Below, piece after piece: positions 33,689 through 42,750 of a DNA stretch of 64,000 nucleotides; within the stretch, counting starts at the first letter, position 1, and every line of letters starts with the position of its first letter. The notes below the pieces were generated by a model that worked only from the letters and a program-made list of their open reading frames with translations, did not search any database and was not told the DNA's origin. Source of the DNA: Flavobacteriales bacterium (lineage in GTDB: Bacteria > Bacteroidota > Bacteroidia > Flavobacteriales_F > PHOS-HE28); assembly GCA_016721005.1 (NCBI GenBank), contig JADKJM010000016.1:620001-684000 (forward strand), read 5' to 3'. The position numbers and the translations under genes are program-made.

Positions 33689-33769
33689 TCCGGGGCCGTC
33701 GGAGGCGAATTTCGATCTTCTTCACAACATCGGGTTCCTAGCACATACCGATCGGGAAAGTGTGGCGTT
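33689..33769. repeat. 81-bp direct repeat, right copy
   Basis: Partner of 32741-32821 with 78 of 81 bases identical. It ends 29 bp before the preferred exosortase start and 2 bp before an alternative ATG (33772), so it lies in that gene's promoter or leader, as the left copy lies in front of the desaturase on the other strand. Confidence 0.92.
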
Positions 33770-33798
33770 GCATGCATCGGTTCCTTTGCGATCCACAC

Positions 33799-34323
33799 AT
33801 GTCCCGCGACCAACGCTCCACGCTGCTGCTCACCTTGGTGTTGCTCGGCGCGGCATTCGGGCTGAAGGTGTGGTACATGGAAGCGACCGTGGCTGAACTG
33901 GGGTTCATGTTGAAGCCCGTGGCCTATGTTGTGCAAGCGATCAGCGGCGACACCTACGTCTTCGAATCCGGTCGGGGTTACCTCTTCCATGGTCTGGGCA
34001 TCGCGATCGATCGATCCTGCTCGGGCATCAACTTTTTGGTGATCACCGTGGCCACGCTTTCGCTGTTGATCCTGAAGCAAGGGGATGGCGGCTGCATGCG
34101 ACCAGTGCTCGCCCTTTTGTGCGCTGGTGGCGCATACGTGCTCGCCATCGCAGTGAATAGCGGTCGCATCCTTTCCATGGCCTGGGTACGGTCGGCGGGC
34201 TTCGAATTGTCCGGTCGTGCCCATGAAGCCTTCGGTGCGTTGATCTTCCTCAGTGGGCTTTCCCTCGCGGCCGTTGCCCTTCACCTCCTGCTCACCAAAC
34301 GTCCGTCGGCACAGCCGTCCTGA
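33799..34323 (+). CDS. xrtK: Exosortase K (XrtK), membrane cysteine protease/transpeptidase
   Basis: A 174-residue multi-pass membrane protein with the exosortase catalytic triad in order: Cys74 in 'IDRSCSGINFLV', Arg123 in 'NSGRILSM' and His142 in 'RAHEAFGALIFL'. Exosortases recognise a short C-terminal motif plus helix and basic tail on their cargo. XrtK is a small Bacteroidota type dedicated to MSEP-CTERM proteins (family knowledge). The gene immediately downstream, 3 nt away, has exactly such a C-terminus. ATG 33799 is preferred because it leads directly into helix 1; ATG 33772 would add nine residues. The first part of its leader is the right-hand 81-bp repeat. Confidence 0.88.
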   Translation: MSRDQRSTLLLTLVLLGAAFGLKVWYMEATVAELGFMLKPVAYVVQAISGDTYVFESGRGYLFHGLGIAIDRSCSGINFLVITVATLSLLILKQGDGGCMRPVLALLCAGGAYVLAIAVNSGRILSMAWVRSAGFELSGRAHEAFGALIFLSGLSLAAVALHLLLTKRPSAQPS

Positions 34324-34326
34324 ATC

Positions 34327-37140
34327 ATGCGTACTGCACTCCACCCGATCGGTATCCTCATCGGCCATACGCTGCCCGTGTTGATCCTGGCGATGCTCTA
34401 CGCTTCCATGTTGTCGGTGGTGCATCCCCTGTTGTCCGCGGAGTCGATCAATGCATGGATCATTCTCGGAAGTGTGGTCCTCATCACCGCATCGGGATCC
34501 ACCGCATATGCGCTCATCGCGTGGCGCCAAGGCCGGATGATCCACCCGCTCTATGCCGCCGTGACCTTCCTCGTGTACGTCCCGGTCTTCTGGGGGATCG
34601 CGGAGAACATGAGCACATTGTTCCCTTGGGACATCCCACGGTGGATGATCCCGGAGGACGCGGAACTCTACGCCTTCCGCTTGTTGTGCATCCCGCTGGC
34701 CCATGCGCTGTTGGTCCTTGTCATCAGTTCCTTGCGCAAGGAGGAACGCGGTTCGCCGCTGCGCGATCTGCTCATCGCCGCCGGGATCCCGATCGGGGTC
34801 TTCCTCTTCGTGCAGGTGATCGAACCCTTCCGCCGTTCCAGTGATTTCGAACAGCACGCATGGGTGGTGGTGATGGTGACCTTGGTGATCGGCTTCCTCT
34901 TCTTCCTGATGCGCGGTGTGGTAAGTCTGGTGCAGCGTGCAGGAAAAGGTAGTGCGGTGGTCGGGATCGTGCTGCGCACGCTGATCGCGCTGGTGTTCCC
35001 GCTGCTCGGCCTGGCCTTCAACAATGGCTTGCTCACCGGATCCTTCCGCGAAGTGAACGGGATCTTCGGCGACCTCTCCCACCCTGCGTTCTACATCATC
35101 GCGATCCTCAACGCGGCGGTGGTGATCTGGCCGTCGAGTTCCAACATGCGCATTCGCATGGTGCAATTCATTCTCCGCGCCATCGGCTACGCATACGTCC
35201 TCTACTTCTTCGTGCTCTTCCTGCCGCTGTTGCCGGTGAGCATCGTGGCCATCATCGCCATCGGCATCGGCTTCCTGCTGCTGGCGCCGATCCTGCTCTT
35301 CGCGGTGCAATCGGTCCTGCTCTACCGGGATCTGCGTTTCCTCGCGGCACGGCACTCCCGGATCAACCTGCTCGGCCTTTTCGCGGGTTGCTTGTTGCTG
35401 ATCCCCGCTGCGATCGTGATCCGCTACCTGCATCATCGCACGGTACTGCACAGCGCGCTGCACCATGTGTATGAAAGCGATCCATCCGATCCGGTGAAGC
35501 CCTTGGACGAAGCCGCTCTCGCAAGCGTATTCGACCAGGTGGATGCGAACCGGTCGCGTGGCCGTGGGCCGAACACGCACAACACCCCCTTCCTCACACC
35601 ACTGTACAACCGGATCGTGCTGGACAACCTCACCATAAGCGAGGAGAAGCTGGCCACGTTGCGTGCGGTGTTCCTGAACGAGCCAACCCCGGTGTTGACG
35701 TCCGCGCGTCGGAGTCCGAATTCATCAAGTACTTCAGTGGATACCGTGCTGGTGCGAAGCACCTACGATGCGGAGCAACAAGTTTGGCGCAGTCAAGTGG
35801 ATCTGCGCGTGATCAATTCGGGTAGAGGCCAAGAAGAGTTCGTCACGGATATCGCACTGCCGGAAGGGGCATGGATCACGGATCACTACTTGGTGATCGA
35901 AGGCGATACGGTACCCGGCATCCTTGCGGAGAAGAAGGCCGCCATGTGGGTGTACAACAACATCGTCAACTACCGGCGGGATCCCTCGATCATGCGCTAC
36001 ACGGCTCCGGGTCATGTGCAATTGCGCGTGTTCCCGGTGGAAGCGCACGATATGCGCGCAAGTGGTTTCGAACTGATCCACAAGGAAGGACTGCAACTCG
36101 TGCTCGGTGCCGACACCGTACAACTCGCTGATCATGCGCACGACGCTGTTGCGGTCATTGCTGCCGAGGGCGGAGGTGCCGCCTACGTTCCAAGCGCGGT
36201 GAAAGCCACATTGCCACGCGTGCGCCGCCAACCGCATTTCCACTTCGTGGTGGATGGATCGGAAGCACAACGTGGAATGCGTTCGCGGGTGATCGATCGG
36301 ATCGCCACGTACATCGCCAAGGAGCAACTCGATCCTGCGCGGATCACCATGCACATCGCCGATGCGTACGGAGAGAGCCTGGCGTATGGCCCGGATGCGC
36401 TCGCCGCCTTTGAGCACCACGTCGGCCAGGGCGGGTTCTTCAGCGACCGGGTCATCCGCAAGGTGATCAACAACGCCTGTTCACACCCGACCGCCGAAGC
36501 GCCGGTGATCGTGATCGTGCCAAGCCTTCCCGCCAACGATGACGCGAACATCGGTGTGCTGCTGGACGATCTCAGCGACATCGCAAAGTGCTTACCCGAA
36601 GGAGACAGCTTCTTTGTCCTGGACGAAAACCCCTCACCGACCCAGCGGTGGTTCAGTAACCCATCTCGCGGATCGAACGGCGGATCGATCCCGTCCGCAC
36701 TTCCCGAAGTGCTGGTCCTTTCCTTCCCGGATGGCCCTTGCCAATATCTGCGCAACACGCCGACAGCGGAGATCATCGTGGACCCGATCCACATGGACAA
36801 CCTACCCCCGCGCTTGAGCGGTACCTGGCAGGACGCCCTGGCGTTGGAAGCGCGTTGGCGCGCATTCCAGCTTCGCGGGCCTTCGGGTGAGGCGGGGTGG
36901 TCCACCTTGGTGCGCGGCGCATTCCAAGCGCAAGTGCTTACACCGCTCACCGCATGGATGTGCGTGGAGAATGACGCGCAGCGCAACGTCTTGCTGAAGA
37001 AGCAGGAGGAGATCCTCAACGGTGATCCTTCACTCGACGCGAACGATCAGGATCTCACGAACATGAGCGAACCGGGTATCCTTTGGATGTTGGTACCGGT
37101 GCTGTTGTGGATCATCCTGGGCAGAAGGACCCGCGCGTGA
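34327..37140 (+). CDS. MSEP-CTERM sorting-signal protein, cargo of exosortase K
   Basis: The 937-residue protein has an N-terminal half with about 10-12 membrane helices (roughly 1-380), then a soluble region. Around 475-590 this resembles a VIT domain ('WRSQVDLRVINSGRGQEEFVTDIALPEGAWI', 'EKKAAMWVYNNIVNY', 'LRVFPVEAHDMRASGFELIHKEG'). It ends with the sorting tail: MSEPGILWML from residue 913, a hydrophobic helix and 'GRRTRA'. The MSEP tail next to XrtK fits the defined exosortase K/MSEP-CTERM pairing. Most exosortase cargo is secreted; here the cargo is itself polytopic, so cleavage would release or re-anchor only the end of an already membrane-bound protein. Function unknown. Confidence 0.88.
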   Translation: MRTALHPIGILIGHTLPVLILAMLYASMLSVVHPLLSAESINAWIILGSVVLITASGSTAYALIAWRQGRMIHPLYAAVTFLVYVPVFWGIAENMSTLFPWDIPRWMIPEDAELYAFRLLCIPLAHALLVLVISSLRKEERGSPLRDLLIAAGIPIGVFLFVQVIEPFRRSSDFEQHAWVVVMVTLVIGFLFFLMRGVVSLVQRAGKGSAVVGIVLRTLIALVFPLLGLAFNNGLLTGSFREVNGIFGDLSHPAFYIIAILNAAVVIWPSSSNMRIRMVQFILRAIGYAYVLYFFVLFLPLLPVSIVAIIAIGIGFLLLAPILLFAVQSVLLYRDLRFLAARHSRINLLGLFAGCLLLIPAAIVIRYLHHRTVLHSALHHVYESDPSDPVKPLDEAALASVFDQVDANRSRGRGPNTHNTPFLTPLYNRIVLDNLTISEEKLATLRAVFLNEPTPVLTSARRSPNSSSTSVDTVLVRSTYDAEQQVWRSQVDLRVINSGRGQEEFVTDIALPEGAWITDHYLVIEGDTVPGILAEKKAAMWVYNNIVNYRRDPSIMRYTAPGHVQLRVFPVEAHDMRASGFELIHKEGLQLVLGADTVQLADHAHDAVAVIAAEGGGAAYVPSAVKATLPRVRRQPHFHFVVDGSEAQRGMRSRVIDRIATYIAKEQLDPARITMHIADAYGESLAYGPDALAAFEHHVGQGGFFSDRVIRKVINNACSHPTAEAPVIVIVPSLPANDDANIGVLLDDLSDIAKCLPEGDSFFVLDENPSPTQRWFSNPSRGSNGGSIPSALPEVLVLSFPDGPCQYLRNTPTAEIIVDPIHMDNLPPRLSGTWQDALALEARWRAFQLRGPSGEAGWSTLVRGAFQAQVLTPLTAWMCVENDAQRNVLLKKQEEILNGDPSLDANDQDLTNMSEPGILWMLVPVLLWIILGRRTRA

Positions 37141-37157
37141 GGGGATCCGGCCGGTGA

Positions 37158-37802
37158 TCAGCGAACCGGCACTGCGCCCATCTCATCGTCATACGCGGTC
37201 CGGGTCACACCCAGGTCCTTGATCAGGCCGTTGTGCAGGCCGTACACCCAACCATGCACCTGCATCTTGCGTCCGCTCGCCCAAGCATCACGGAGAATGG
37301 AGGTGCGGCTCAGGTCGTAGGCCTGCTCGGCCACGTTCAATTCCACCAGCCGGTCGAAACGCGCTTGCTCGTCCGTGATCGCCGCCAGCTCCTCATGGTG
37401 GATCCTGGACACATCCCGGATCTCGCGCACCCAGTTGGCGGCTTCCCCACCGAATTCGGGACCCATGGCGGCTTTCACGCCCCCGCAGCCGTAATGCCCG
37501 CAGATGATGATGTGATCGATCTTCAACACGTTCACACCGTAGCCCACCACGCTCAACATGTTCATGTCGGTGTGGACCACCATATTGGCGATGTTCCTAT
37601 GGATGAACATATCACCGGGCATGGTACCCGTGATCTGGTTCGGCGGCACCCGGCTGTCGCTGCACCCGATCCAAAGAAAGAAAGGCGTCTGGTGTTTCGC
37701 CAGCTCGGTGAACATCGCCGGGTTCTCCCGGGTCATTCGTTCACTCCACTCCTTGTTCCTCGCGAGCAGGATATGGTGCAGGTCCGTTGGATCTTGGCTC
37801 AT
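37158..37802 (-). CDS. can: Beta-class carbonic anhydrase
   Basis: The 214-residue beta-CA has zinc ligands Cys47, His103 and Cys106 ('IGCSDSRVPP', 'CGHYGCGG') and the Asp49-Arg51 dyad. It interconverts CO2 and bicarbonate in the cytoplasm. 'GDMFIHRNIAN' and 'VGYGVNVLKIDHIIICG' are conserved. It follows a SulP transporter gene with a 12-nt gap, so the pair likely supplies or balances bicarbonate. The C-terminus 'WVYGLHNGLIKDLG' is complete. It is convergent with the MSEP-CTERM gene. Confidence 0.96.
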   Translation of the reverse strand: MSQDPTDLHHILLARNKEWSERMTRENPAMFTELAKHQTPFFLWIGCSDSRVPPNQITGTMPGDMFIHRNIANMVVHTDMNMLSVVGYGVNVLKIDHIIICGHYGCGGVKAAMGPEFGGEAANWVREIRDVSRIHHEELAAITDEQARFDRLVELNVAEQAYDLSRTSILRDAWASGRKMQVHGWVYGLHNGLIKDLGVTRTAYDDEMGAVPVR

Positions 37803-37814
37803 AGGTAGGGTTGC

Positions 37815-39488
37815 TTATTGAATTGTGATCGGGGTGCGAACGGCCTCCCGTTCCCGGAGGGTGGGCAGCACGGCGGCGAAGTTGGAGAGGATATTGGCCA
37901 CCGGCACCATTCCGGGTGCGACGCGGGATTCACTGAGGACCCGGGCGGGTTGGTGCTGGAGTTCCGTGATGAAGACCTGCGTTCCAAGTGCATGGAGATC
38001 ATCGATCAACTCCATCAAGGTGTTCAATCCGCTTTGATCGATGAAGGGTACTTCCTTCATGCGGATCACCACATAGGGCACCTTGGGAAGTTCGGAGGCC
38101 ATGTCCTGCAGCGAACTGGTGAAGCCAAAATGGATCGGGCCGTGCAGGTCCTTCACGATCACCTTGTCACGCATCAACTCCAGGAACTCAAGCTCATCGA
38201 ACCGCGGTGTCTTCAGGAAATCATTCAGCTTGACCAATCGACTTCTGTCCTTCGATTCATCGCCCATGCGCTTCATAAAAAGCAAGGAAGCCAGCGCAAG
38301 GCCAAGGGCAACGGCTTGGATCAAATCGAAGAAGACGGTGAAGAGGAGCACCAACACCAGTACGAACGCATCCGATCGCGGCACGTGACGCAATTGCTTG
38401 ATGCCTCGAATGTCCATGATGCCAAGCCCGACGGAGATCAGGATCCCGGCCAGCACGCTGAGCGGGATGTATTGGGCGAAGCGACCAAGGCCGAGGAGCA
38501 CCGTCAACAATAACAGGCCATGCACCATACCGCTCAATCGCGTCTTGCCGCCGGAGTTGATGTTCACGACCGTACGCATGGTGGCACCGGCGCCGGGAAG
38601 ACCACCGATCGCAGCCGCGATCATGTTCCCGATCCCCTGGCCGACGAGTTCGCGTTCGCTGTTGTGCCGCGTGCGCGTCATGCTGTCCGCAATAAGTGAA
38701 GTGAGCAGGGAATCGATCGCACCCAACATGGCCAGCGCGATGGCATCGCTGATGATCGTGCTCCACAGATGCGCTTCGATGTTGAAGATCCCTACGATGT
38801 GCAGCTCGGGAAGGCCTTTGGGGATGAGGCCGATCAGTGGTACTTCCCAACCCATCGCGATCGAAAGTCCTGTGACGGCCAGCAAGGCAATGAGGGTACT
38901 CGGGACCTTCTTCGTGATCTTCGGGAAGAGCATGATGATCACGTAGGTCAAACCAGCAAGGAGCAGTGCGTAGTAATTGATCGCGCTCAACGGTGAGTGG
39001 ATGTCCAGGAACACATCGATGATGGCCGCCGGCGACTTGTAGCCCAGCATCGGAAATACCTGAAGCAGGATGATGATCAGGCCGATGCCGGTCATGAAGC
39101 CGGAGATCACCGGGTACGGCACATAGCGGATGTACTTGCCCACCTTGGCGATGCCCATGACGATCTGCAGGGCACCGGCGATCATGAAGGTGAGCAGGAT
39201 GGCACCCATGCCTTCCGCCAAGCCACCTGCGGCCGCAGCCACATTGATCGCCACGCCCGCGCTCACCACTGTCATGGGGCCCGTCGGCCCGCTCACCTGG
39301 CTGGGCGTGCCGCCCAACCACGCGGCGAAGAAGCCGAGGGCCATGGCGCCGTAAATACCGGCCGCTGCGCCCAATCCGCTTTGCACGCCAAAGGCGAGTG
39401 CGAGCGGCAGCGCAACGATGCCTGCGGTGATCCCGCCGAAGATGTCACCGCGGATATTGGAAAGGTCGAATTTGAATAGGGATCTCAT
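37815..39488 (-). CDS. SulP-family anion transporter with STAS domain, likely bicarbonate carrier
   Basis: The 557-residue SLC26/SulP transporter has 10-14 helices over about 1-420 and a C-terminal STAS domain (about 430-540: 'VIVKDLHGPIHFGFTSSLQDMA', 'VIRMKEVPFIDQSGLNTLMELI'). The opening 'DIFGGITAGIVALPLALAFGVQSG' and 'TGPMTVVSAG' are SulP signatures. Neighbouring carbonic anhydrase suggests bicarbonate/CO2 handling, as with BicA-like or SulP-CA arrangements, but sulfate or other anions are possible. ATG 39488 starts the natural cytoplasmic N-terminus. It is first in the pair. Confidence 0.9.
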   Translation of the reverse strand: MRSLFKFDLSNIRGDIFGGITAGIVALPLALAFGVQSGLGAAAGIYGAMALGFFAAWLGGTPSQVSGPTGPMTVVSAGVAINVAAAAGGLAEGMGAILLTFMIAGALQIVMGIAKVGKYIRYVPYPVISGFMTGIGLIIILLQVFPMLGYKSPAAIIDVFLDIHSPLSAINYYALLLAGLTYVIIMLFPKITKKVPSTLIALLAVTGLSIAMGWEVPLIGLIPKGLPELHIVGIFNIEAHLWSTIISDAIALAMLGAIDSLLTSLIADSMTRTRHNSERELVGQGIGNMIAAAIGGLPGAGATMRTVVNINSGGKTRLSGMVHGLLLLTVLLGLGRFAQYIPLSVLAGILISVGLGIMDIRGIKQLRHVPRSDAFVLVLVLLFTVFFDLIQAVALGLALASLLFMKRMGDESKDRSRLVKLNDFLKTPRFDELEFLELMRDKVIVKDLHGPIHFGFTSSLQDMASELPKVPYVVIRMKEVPFIDQSGLNTLMELIDDLHALGTQVFITELQHQPARVLSESRVAPGMVPVANILSNFAAVLPTLREREAVRTPITIQ

Positions 39489-39684
39489 TGGATGACTTTG
39501 TTCACTGACCGCACCCGCGAACCACCAAGGTGAGCCCGGCCTTGATGAACCGGATCTTGTCGGTCACGAGGATCAGAAGCACATTGGCATGCATGCATCG
39601 GTCAATGGAAAATGAAAGTACAATTGACAACGTGCGCCGGCGGGGATCTCCCGCGTGGAAGGCAGGAATGGCGCTAACGCCCGA

Positions 39685-39975
39685 TCAGGCTTTGGGCGGT
39701 TGCACCGGCACGTCCATATCCGCGCCTTCAGCCAATGCGGCTTCCGTGAAACGTGGGCCGTAGTGCGCCCGGTCGTGCTCCAATCGGCTACGCAAATGGC
39801 GCGAGTAGGCGCTAGCAGGATCGGCCGCGGAAACTTCCTTCACCGCACCCTTCATCGGACCATGCTCCTGTAATTGCTCCTCGGCAAAGCCGGTGTTCGC
39901 CGATGGAGGCGTCACCGCGAACCTGGCAAAGGCCAACAGCAGGAGAACGGTGAGGAAACGAAGGACGGGTTGCAT
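39685..39975 (-). CDS. Small hypothetical exported or membrane-anchored protein
   Basis: A 96-residue protein with an N-terminal hydrophobic segment (MQPVLRFLTVLLLLAFARFAV) that could be a signal peptide or anchor, then a polar region rich in Ala/Glu. No family recognised. Start 39975 was chosen because it begins the hydrophobic segment and lies 12 nt downstream of an exact TACATTTG box. The gap of 196 bp to the SulP gene suggests separate transcription. Confidence 0.55.
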   Translation of the reverse strand: MQPVLRFLTVLLLLAFARFAVTPPSANTGFAEEQLQEHGPMKGAVKEVSAADPASAYSRHLRSRLEHDRAHYGPRFTEAALAEGADMDVPVQPPKA

Positions 39976-39987
39976 TCCGGAGGGTCG

Positions 39988-39995
39988 CAAATGTA
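39988..39995 (-). promoter_or_regulatory. -7 type promoter box TACATTTG
   Basis: Exact TAnnTTTG match on the minus strand, 12 nt before the ATG of the small hypothetical gene. It supports that short ORF as a real transcribed gene. No -33 element at standard distance. Confidence 0.45.
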
Positions 39996-40183
39996 GTTGC
40001 ACACCTACAACGCGCCACCGATCGGTCGGTCACTTCACAACCCTTGGAAGTTCCTGTTCAGAACGTCAAGGGCAATTGCACGCACGGTCCACCAGAAGAT
40101 CTCTCAAAGTGTCAGTAACGGTCTTCGTTTCCCGAACGGCCCTATTCAGGATCCGCACAGGATCGCCGACATAGCTTTCGCAC

Positions 40184-40864
40184 ATGAAAGTCCTGATCGT
40201 GGAGGATGAGCCGGAATTGCTGCGATCGATCAGCACGTACCTGCGCAACGAGGGCAACGTGGTGGAAACGGCCAGCGACTTTCCATCGGCTATGGACAAG
40301 ATCAGTGTGAACGTCTACGATGTCGTGTTGGTGGACATCACCATGCCGAAGGGAAACGGGCTGGATATCGTAAAGAGCCTGCGCAGTGAGCAGCCCACCA
40401 CCGGCATCATCATCATCTCTGCGAAAGGCGCATTGGACGACAAGGTGAAAGGCTTGGAACTGGGTGCCGACGATTATCTCGCGAAGCCTTTTCATCTGCC
40501 GGAGCTGGTGGCAAGACTGCACGCATTGGATCGCCGCAAGCGGTTCAAAGGGAACAAGGCCATCGAGTTGGACGAGTTGCGGATCATCCCGGAGGACCGC
40601 TTGGTTGAAGTGAATGGTACGCACGTGGATCTCACCGGCACGCAGTTCGACCTGCTTCTTTTCCTCGTCGCGAACCGGGACCGCGTCCTTTCCCGCAGCG
40701 CGATCGTGGAACATGTCTGGGGTGATCATGCGGAAGCGATGGATCACCACGACTTCCTGTACACGCACATGAAGAACCTGCGGAAGAAACTCACCGAGCG
40801 GGGCTGGCGCGACCGGATCAAAACGGTGTACGGGATAGGCTACCGATTGAGCACGGGATCATGA
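40184..40864 (+). CDS. OmpR/PhoB-family response regulator
   Basis: The 226-residue protein has a receiver domain (1-120) with acidic pocket Glu7/Asp8, phospho-acceptor Asp51 ('LVDITMP') and Lys101 ('YLAKPFHLPEL'). A winged-helix DNA-binding domain (about 130-226) ends 'RIKTVYGIGYRLS'. It forms a two-component pair with the next gene, overlapping it by 4 nt. A TAGCTTTC box (40172-40179) ends 4 nt before the ATG, so the mRNA is probably leaderless. Likely targets are the adjacent PepSY-like gene or the efflux operons downstream. Confidence 0.95.
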   Translation: MKVLIVEDEPELLRSISTYLRNEGNVVETASDFPSAMDKISVNVYDVVLVDITMPKGNGLDIVKSLRSEQPTTGIIIISAKGALDDKVKGLELGADDYLAKPFHLPELVARLHALDRRKRFKGNKAIELDELRIIPEDRLVEVNGTHVDLTGTQFDLLLFLVANRDRVLSRSAIVEHVWGDHAEAMDHHDFLYTHMKNLRKKLTERGWRDRIKTVYGIGYRLSTGS

Positions 40865-42114
40865 AGTTGCTGCAACATACCGCCCGTTACCAATTGCTGC
40901 TCGCCGTGCCACTGGTGCTCATCGGCACGGCCATCGGCTACTATGCCGTGCAACACATCGTGAACGAGGAGATCGATGAGCAGTTGTACCACCATGCAGC
41001 GGTTGTACAGGATCGATCAAGGCAGGGGCTGGGGATCATGCCGAACTCAGCGCCTGACCAATCGCTTTCCATCGCAACCGGGAGCTTGAGCGAAGCGCAA
41101 TTCTCGGACACGCTGATCTACAACAGCATCGATGAGGAGGACCTACCATGGCGCATCGGCCGCTTCCCGATCCAAATGGCGGATGGTCGACCGGGGGTCC
41201 TCACACTGGGCCGTGCCACGGTGGAATTCGAGGATCTGATCGAGGCGATCGCCTTGACCATGGGAGCCATGTTGCTCCTTCTGTTCCTAGGCTCCGTCGG
41301 GCTGAACCGCTGGATGAACAGGCGACTCTGGGAACCCTTTCATAGCACACTCGCCGCCACGCAACGCTTCCACGTGGACGGACCAGAGCCGCCTCCGTTC
41401 GCCACCACCACTGTGGATGAATTCCGGATGATGAATGATCGGCTGGGCGCCATGATGAGGAAAATGCGCACCGACTTCATTGCGCAGAAGCGATTCTCCG
41501 AACAGGCCGCACACGAATTGCAAACACCCTTGGCGATCATGCAGGGGAAGTTGGATGAGTTGATCCAAGAGCCGGATCTTGGTCGCGAGGCGGCGGAACT
41601 CATCGACATGCTCTATCGGGCCCGGGAACGCATGGGTCGCACCGTGGCGAACATGCTGTTATTGTCCCGCATCGGCAACCATGAATTCGCCCCGAGCGAA
41701 GTGGATTGGGAAGCCTTGTTCAAGGATCAGCTGCAGGCCCTCGACGACCTCATCGGACAACGACAGCTGCGCGTGCAACTGGAGAGCGACCATCGATGCC
41801 GCATCCGGCTGCATCCCGCATTGGCCGAACTGATCGCCGCAAACCTGTTGCGCAACGCCGTGCAGCACAACCATCAGGGCGGGCATCTGAACATCCGGAT
41901 CAGGGAGACCGCGTTGGTGATCACCAATAGCGGACCCGTGTTGGAGGTGGATCCGGAAAGTCTGTTCGACCGTTTCGCCAAAGGCGATCCATCCAGCAGC
42001 GGCGCGGGCCTCGGCCTTTCCATGGTGAAGGAGGTGTGTGACCAGGCCGGGCTCGAACTCAAGTACACCGATGCAGGCGGATCGCATACCGTGGTGATCC
42101 GATCTCATCCGTGA
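40861..42114 (+). CDS. Sensor histidine kinase (HisKA/HATPase) paired with the OmpR regulator
   Basis: The 417-residue kinase has two membrane helices (about 12-31 and 123-146) around a ~90-residue periplasmic loop. A HisKA domain with His218 in 'EQAAHELQTPLAIM' follows, then N-box 'LIAANLLRNAVQHN' and G-box 'SSGAGLGLSMVKEV'. The loop is short and without a known sensor fold. The ATG overlaps the regulator stop (ATGA). The downstream PepSY-like periplasmic protein is 61 bp away, an arrangement often seen with such kinases in Bacteroidota. Confidence 0.94.
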   Translation: MKLLQHTARYQLLLAVPLVLIGTAIGYYAVQHIVNEEIDEQLYHHAAVVQDRSRQGLGIMPNSAPDQSLSIATGSLSEAQFSDTLIYNSIDEEDLPWRIGRFPIQMADGRPGVLTLGRATVEFEDLIEAIALTMGAMLLLLFLGSVGLNRWMNRRLWEPFHSTLAATQRFHVDGPEPPPFATTTVDEFRMMNDRLGAMMRKMRTDFIAQKRFSEQAAHELQTPLAIMQGKLDELIQEPDLGREAAELIDMLYRARERMGRTVANMLLLSRIGNHEFAPSEVDWEALFKDQLQALDDLIGQRQLRVQLESDHRCRIRLHPALAELIAANLLRNAVQHNHQGGHLNIRIRETALVITNSGPVLEVDPESLFDRFAKGDPSSSGAGLGLSMVKEVCDQAGLELKYTDAGGSHTVVIRSHP

Positions 42115-42175
42115 ATGCGTTCAGATTCCGCACAGGATCCTCCCACTACTTTGTAGCCGATAGATCAAAAAGACC

Positions 42176-42658
42176 ATGAAGAACCTGATCCCCACCCTGC
42201 TGGCACTCGCGATCACCGCGAGCGCTTGCGCCCAGAAACCCGCCACGATCGTGGTACCCGAGGCCGTGAAGGCCGCCTTCGTTGAACAATTCCCAAAGGC
42301 TGAAGGCACCGCTTGGGAAATGGAGAGCAAGACCGAATACGAGGCCGGGTTCAAGATGGGCGGCATGAAGTACTCAGCCGTGTACAGTACGGAAGGAAAG
42401 TGGATGGAGACCGAGCACAAGATCAAGGTGGAGGCGCTACCGGAAGGCGTTCGGAAATCCCTCGCGGTGAACTATCCTGACCATAAGATCGAAGGTGCGG
42501 AATTGTCGGAAACTCCGGATGGAACCGTGTTCGAGGTGGATCTGGAGAAAGGCAAAGACGAATTGGAAGTGGTTTTCAACGCGGACGGAAAGGTGTTGAA
42601 GAGCAAAGTGGAGGACGACGAGAAGGGAAAGAAGGACGAGGAGGACGATAACGATTGA
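42176..42658 (+). CDS. PepSY-like periplasmic protein
   Basis: The 160-residue protein has a signal peptide (MKNLIPTLLALAITASACAQ). Two PepSY-like (BLIP-fold) repeats follow: 'VPEAVKAAFVEQFPKAEGTAWEMES' to 'YSAVYSTEGKWMETEHKI', and 'LPEGVRKSLAVNYPDHKIEGAELSETPDGTVFEVDLE' onward. The tail is very acidic and lysine-rich (EDDEKGKKDEEDDND), which could bind cations. Such proteins commonly lie beside two-component systems and may modulate sensing. It could be controlled by the upstream regulator. Confidence 0.8.
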   Translation: MKNLIPTLLALAITASACAQKPATIVVPEAVKAAFVEQFPKAEGTAWEMESKTEYEAGFKMGGMKYSAVYSTEGKWMETEHKIKVEALPEGVRKSLAVNYPDHKIEGAELSETPDGTVFEVDLEKGKDELEVVFNADGKVLKSKVEDDEKGKKDEEDDND

Positions 42659-42750
42659 GGTTTGGTGTCCCGGATGGGTCGGGGCTTCGGCTCCGGCCCG
42701 TTCGCGGACCATACCGCAGAGCAGCGGATAAGAACACTACACGAGATGGA

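Noticed and set aside
33619..35580. 653-codon minus-strand ORF rich in His, Asp and Glu
   Set aside because: Antisense shadow of xrtK and the MSEP-CTERM gene; composition is what GC-rich coding DNA gives on the opposite strand.
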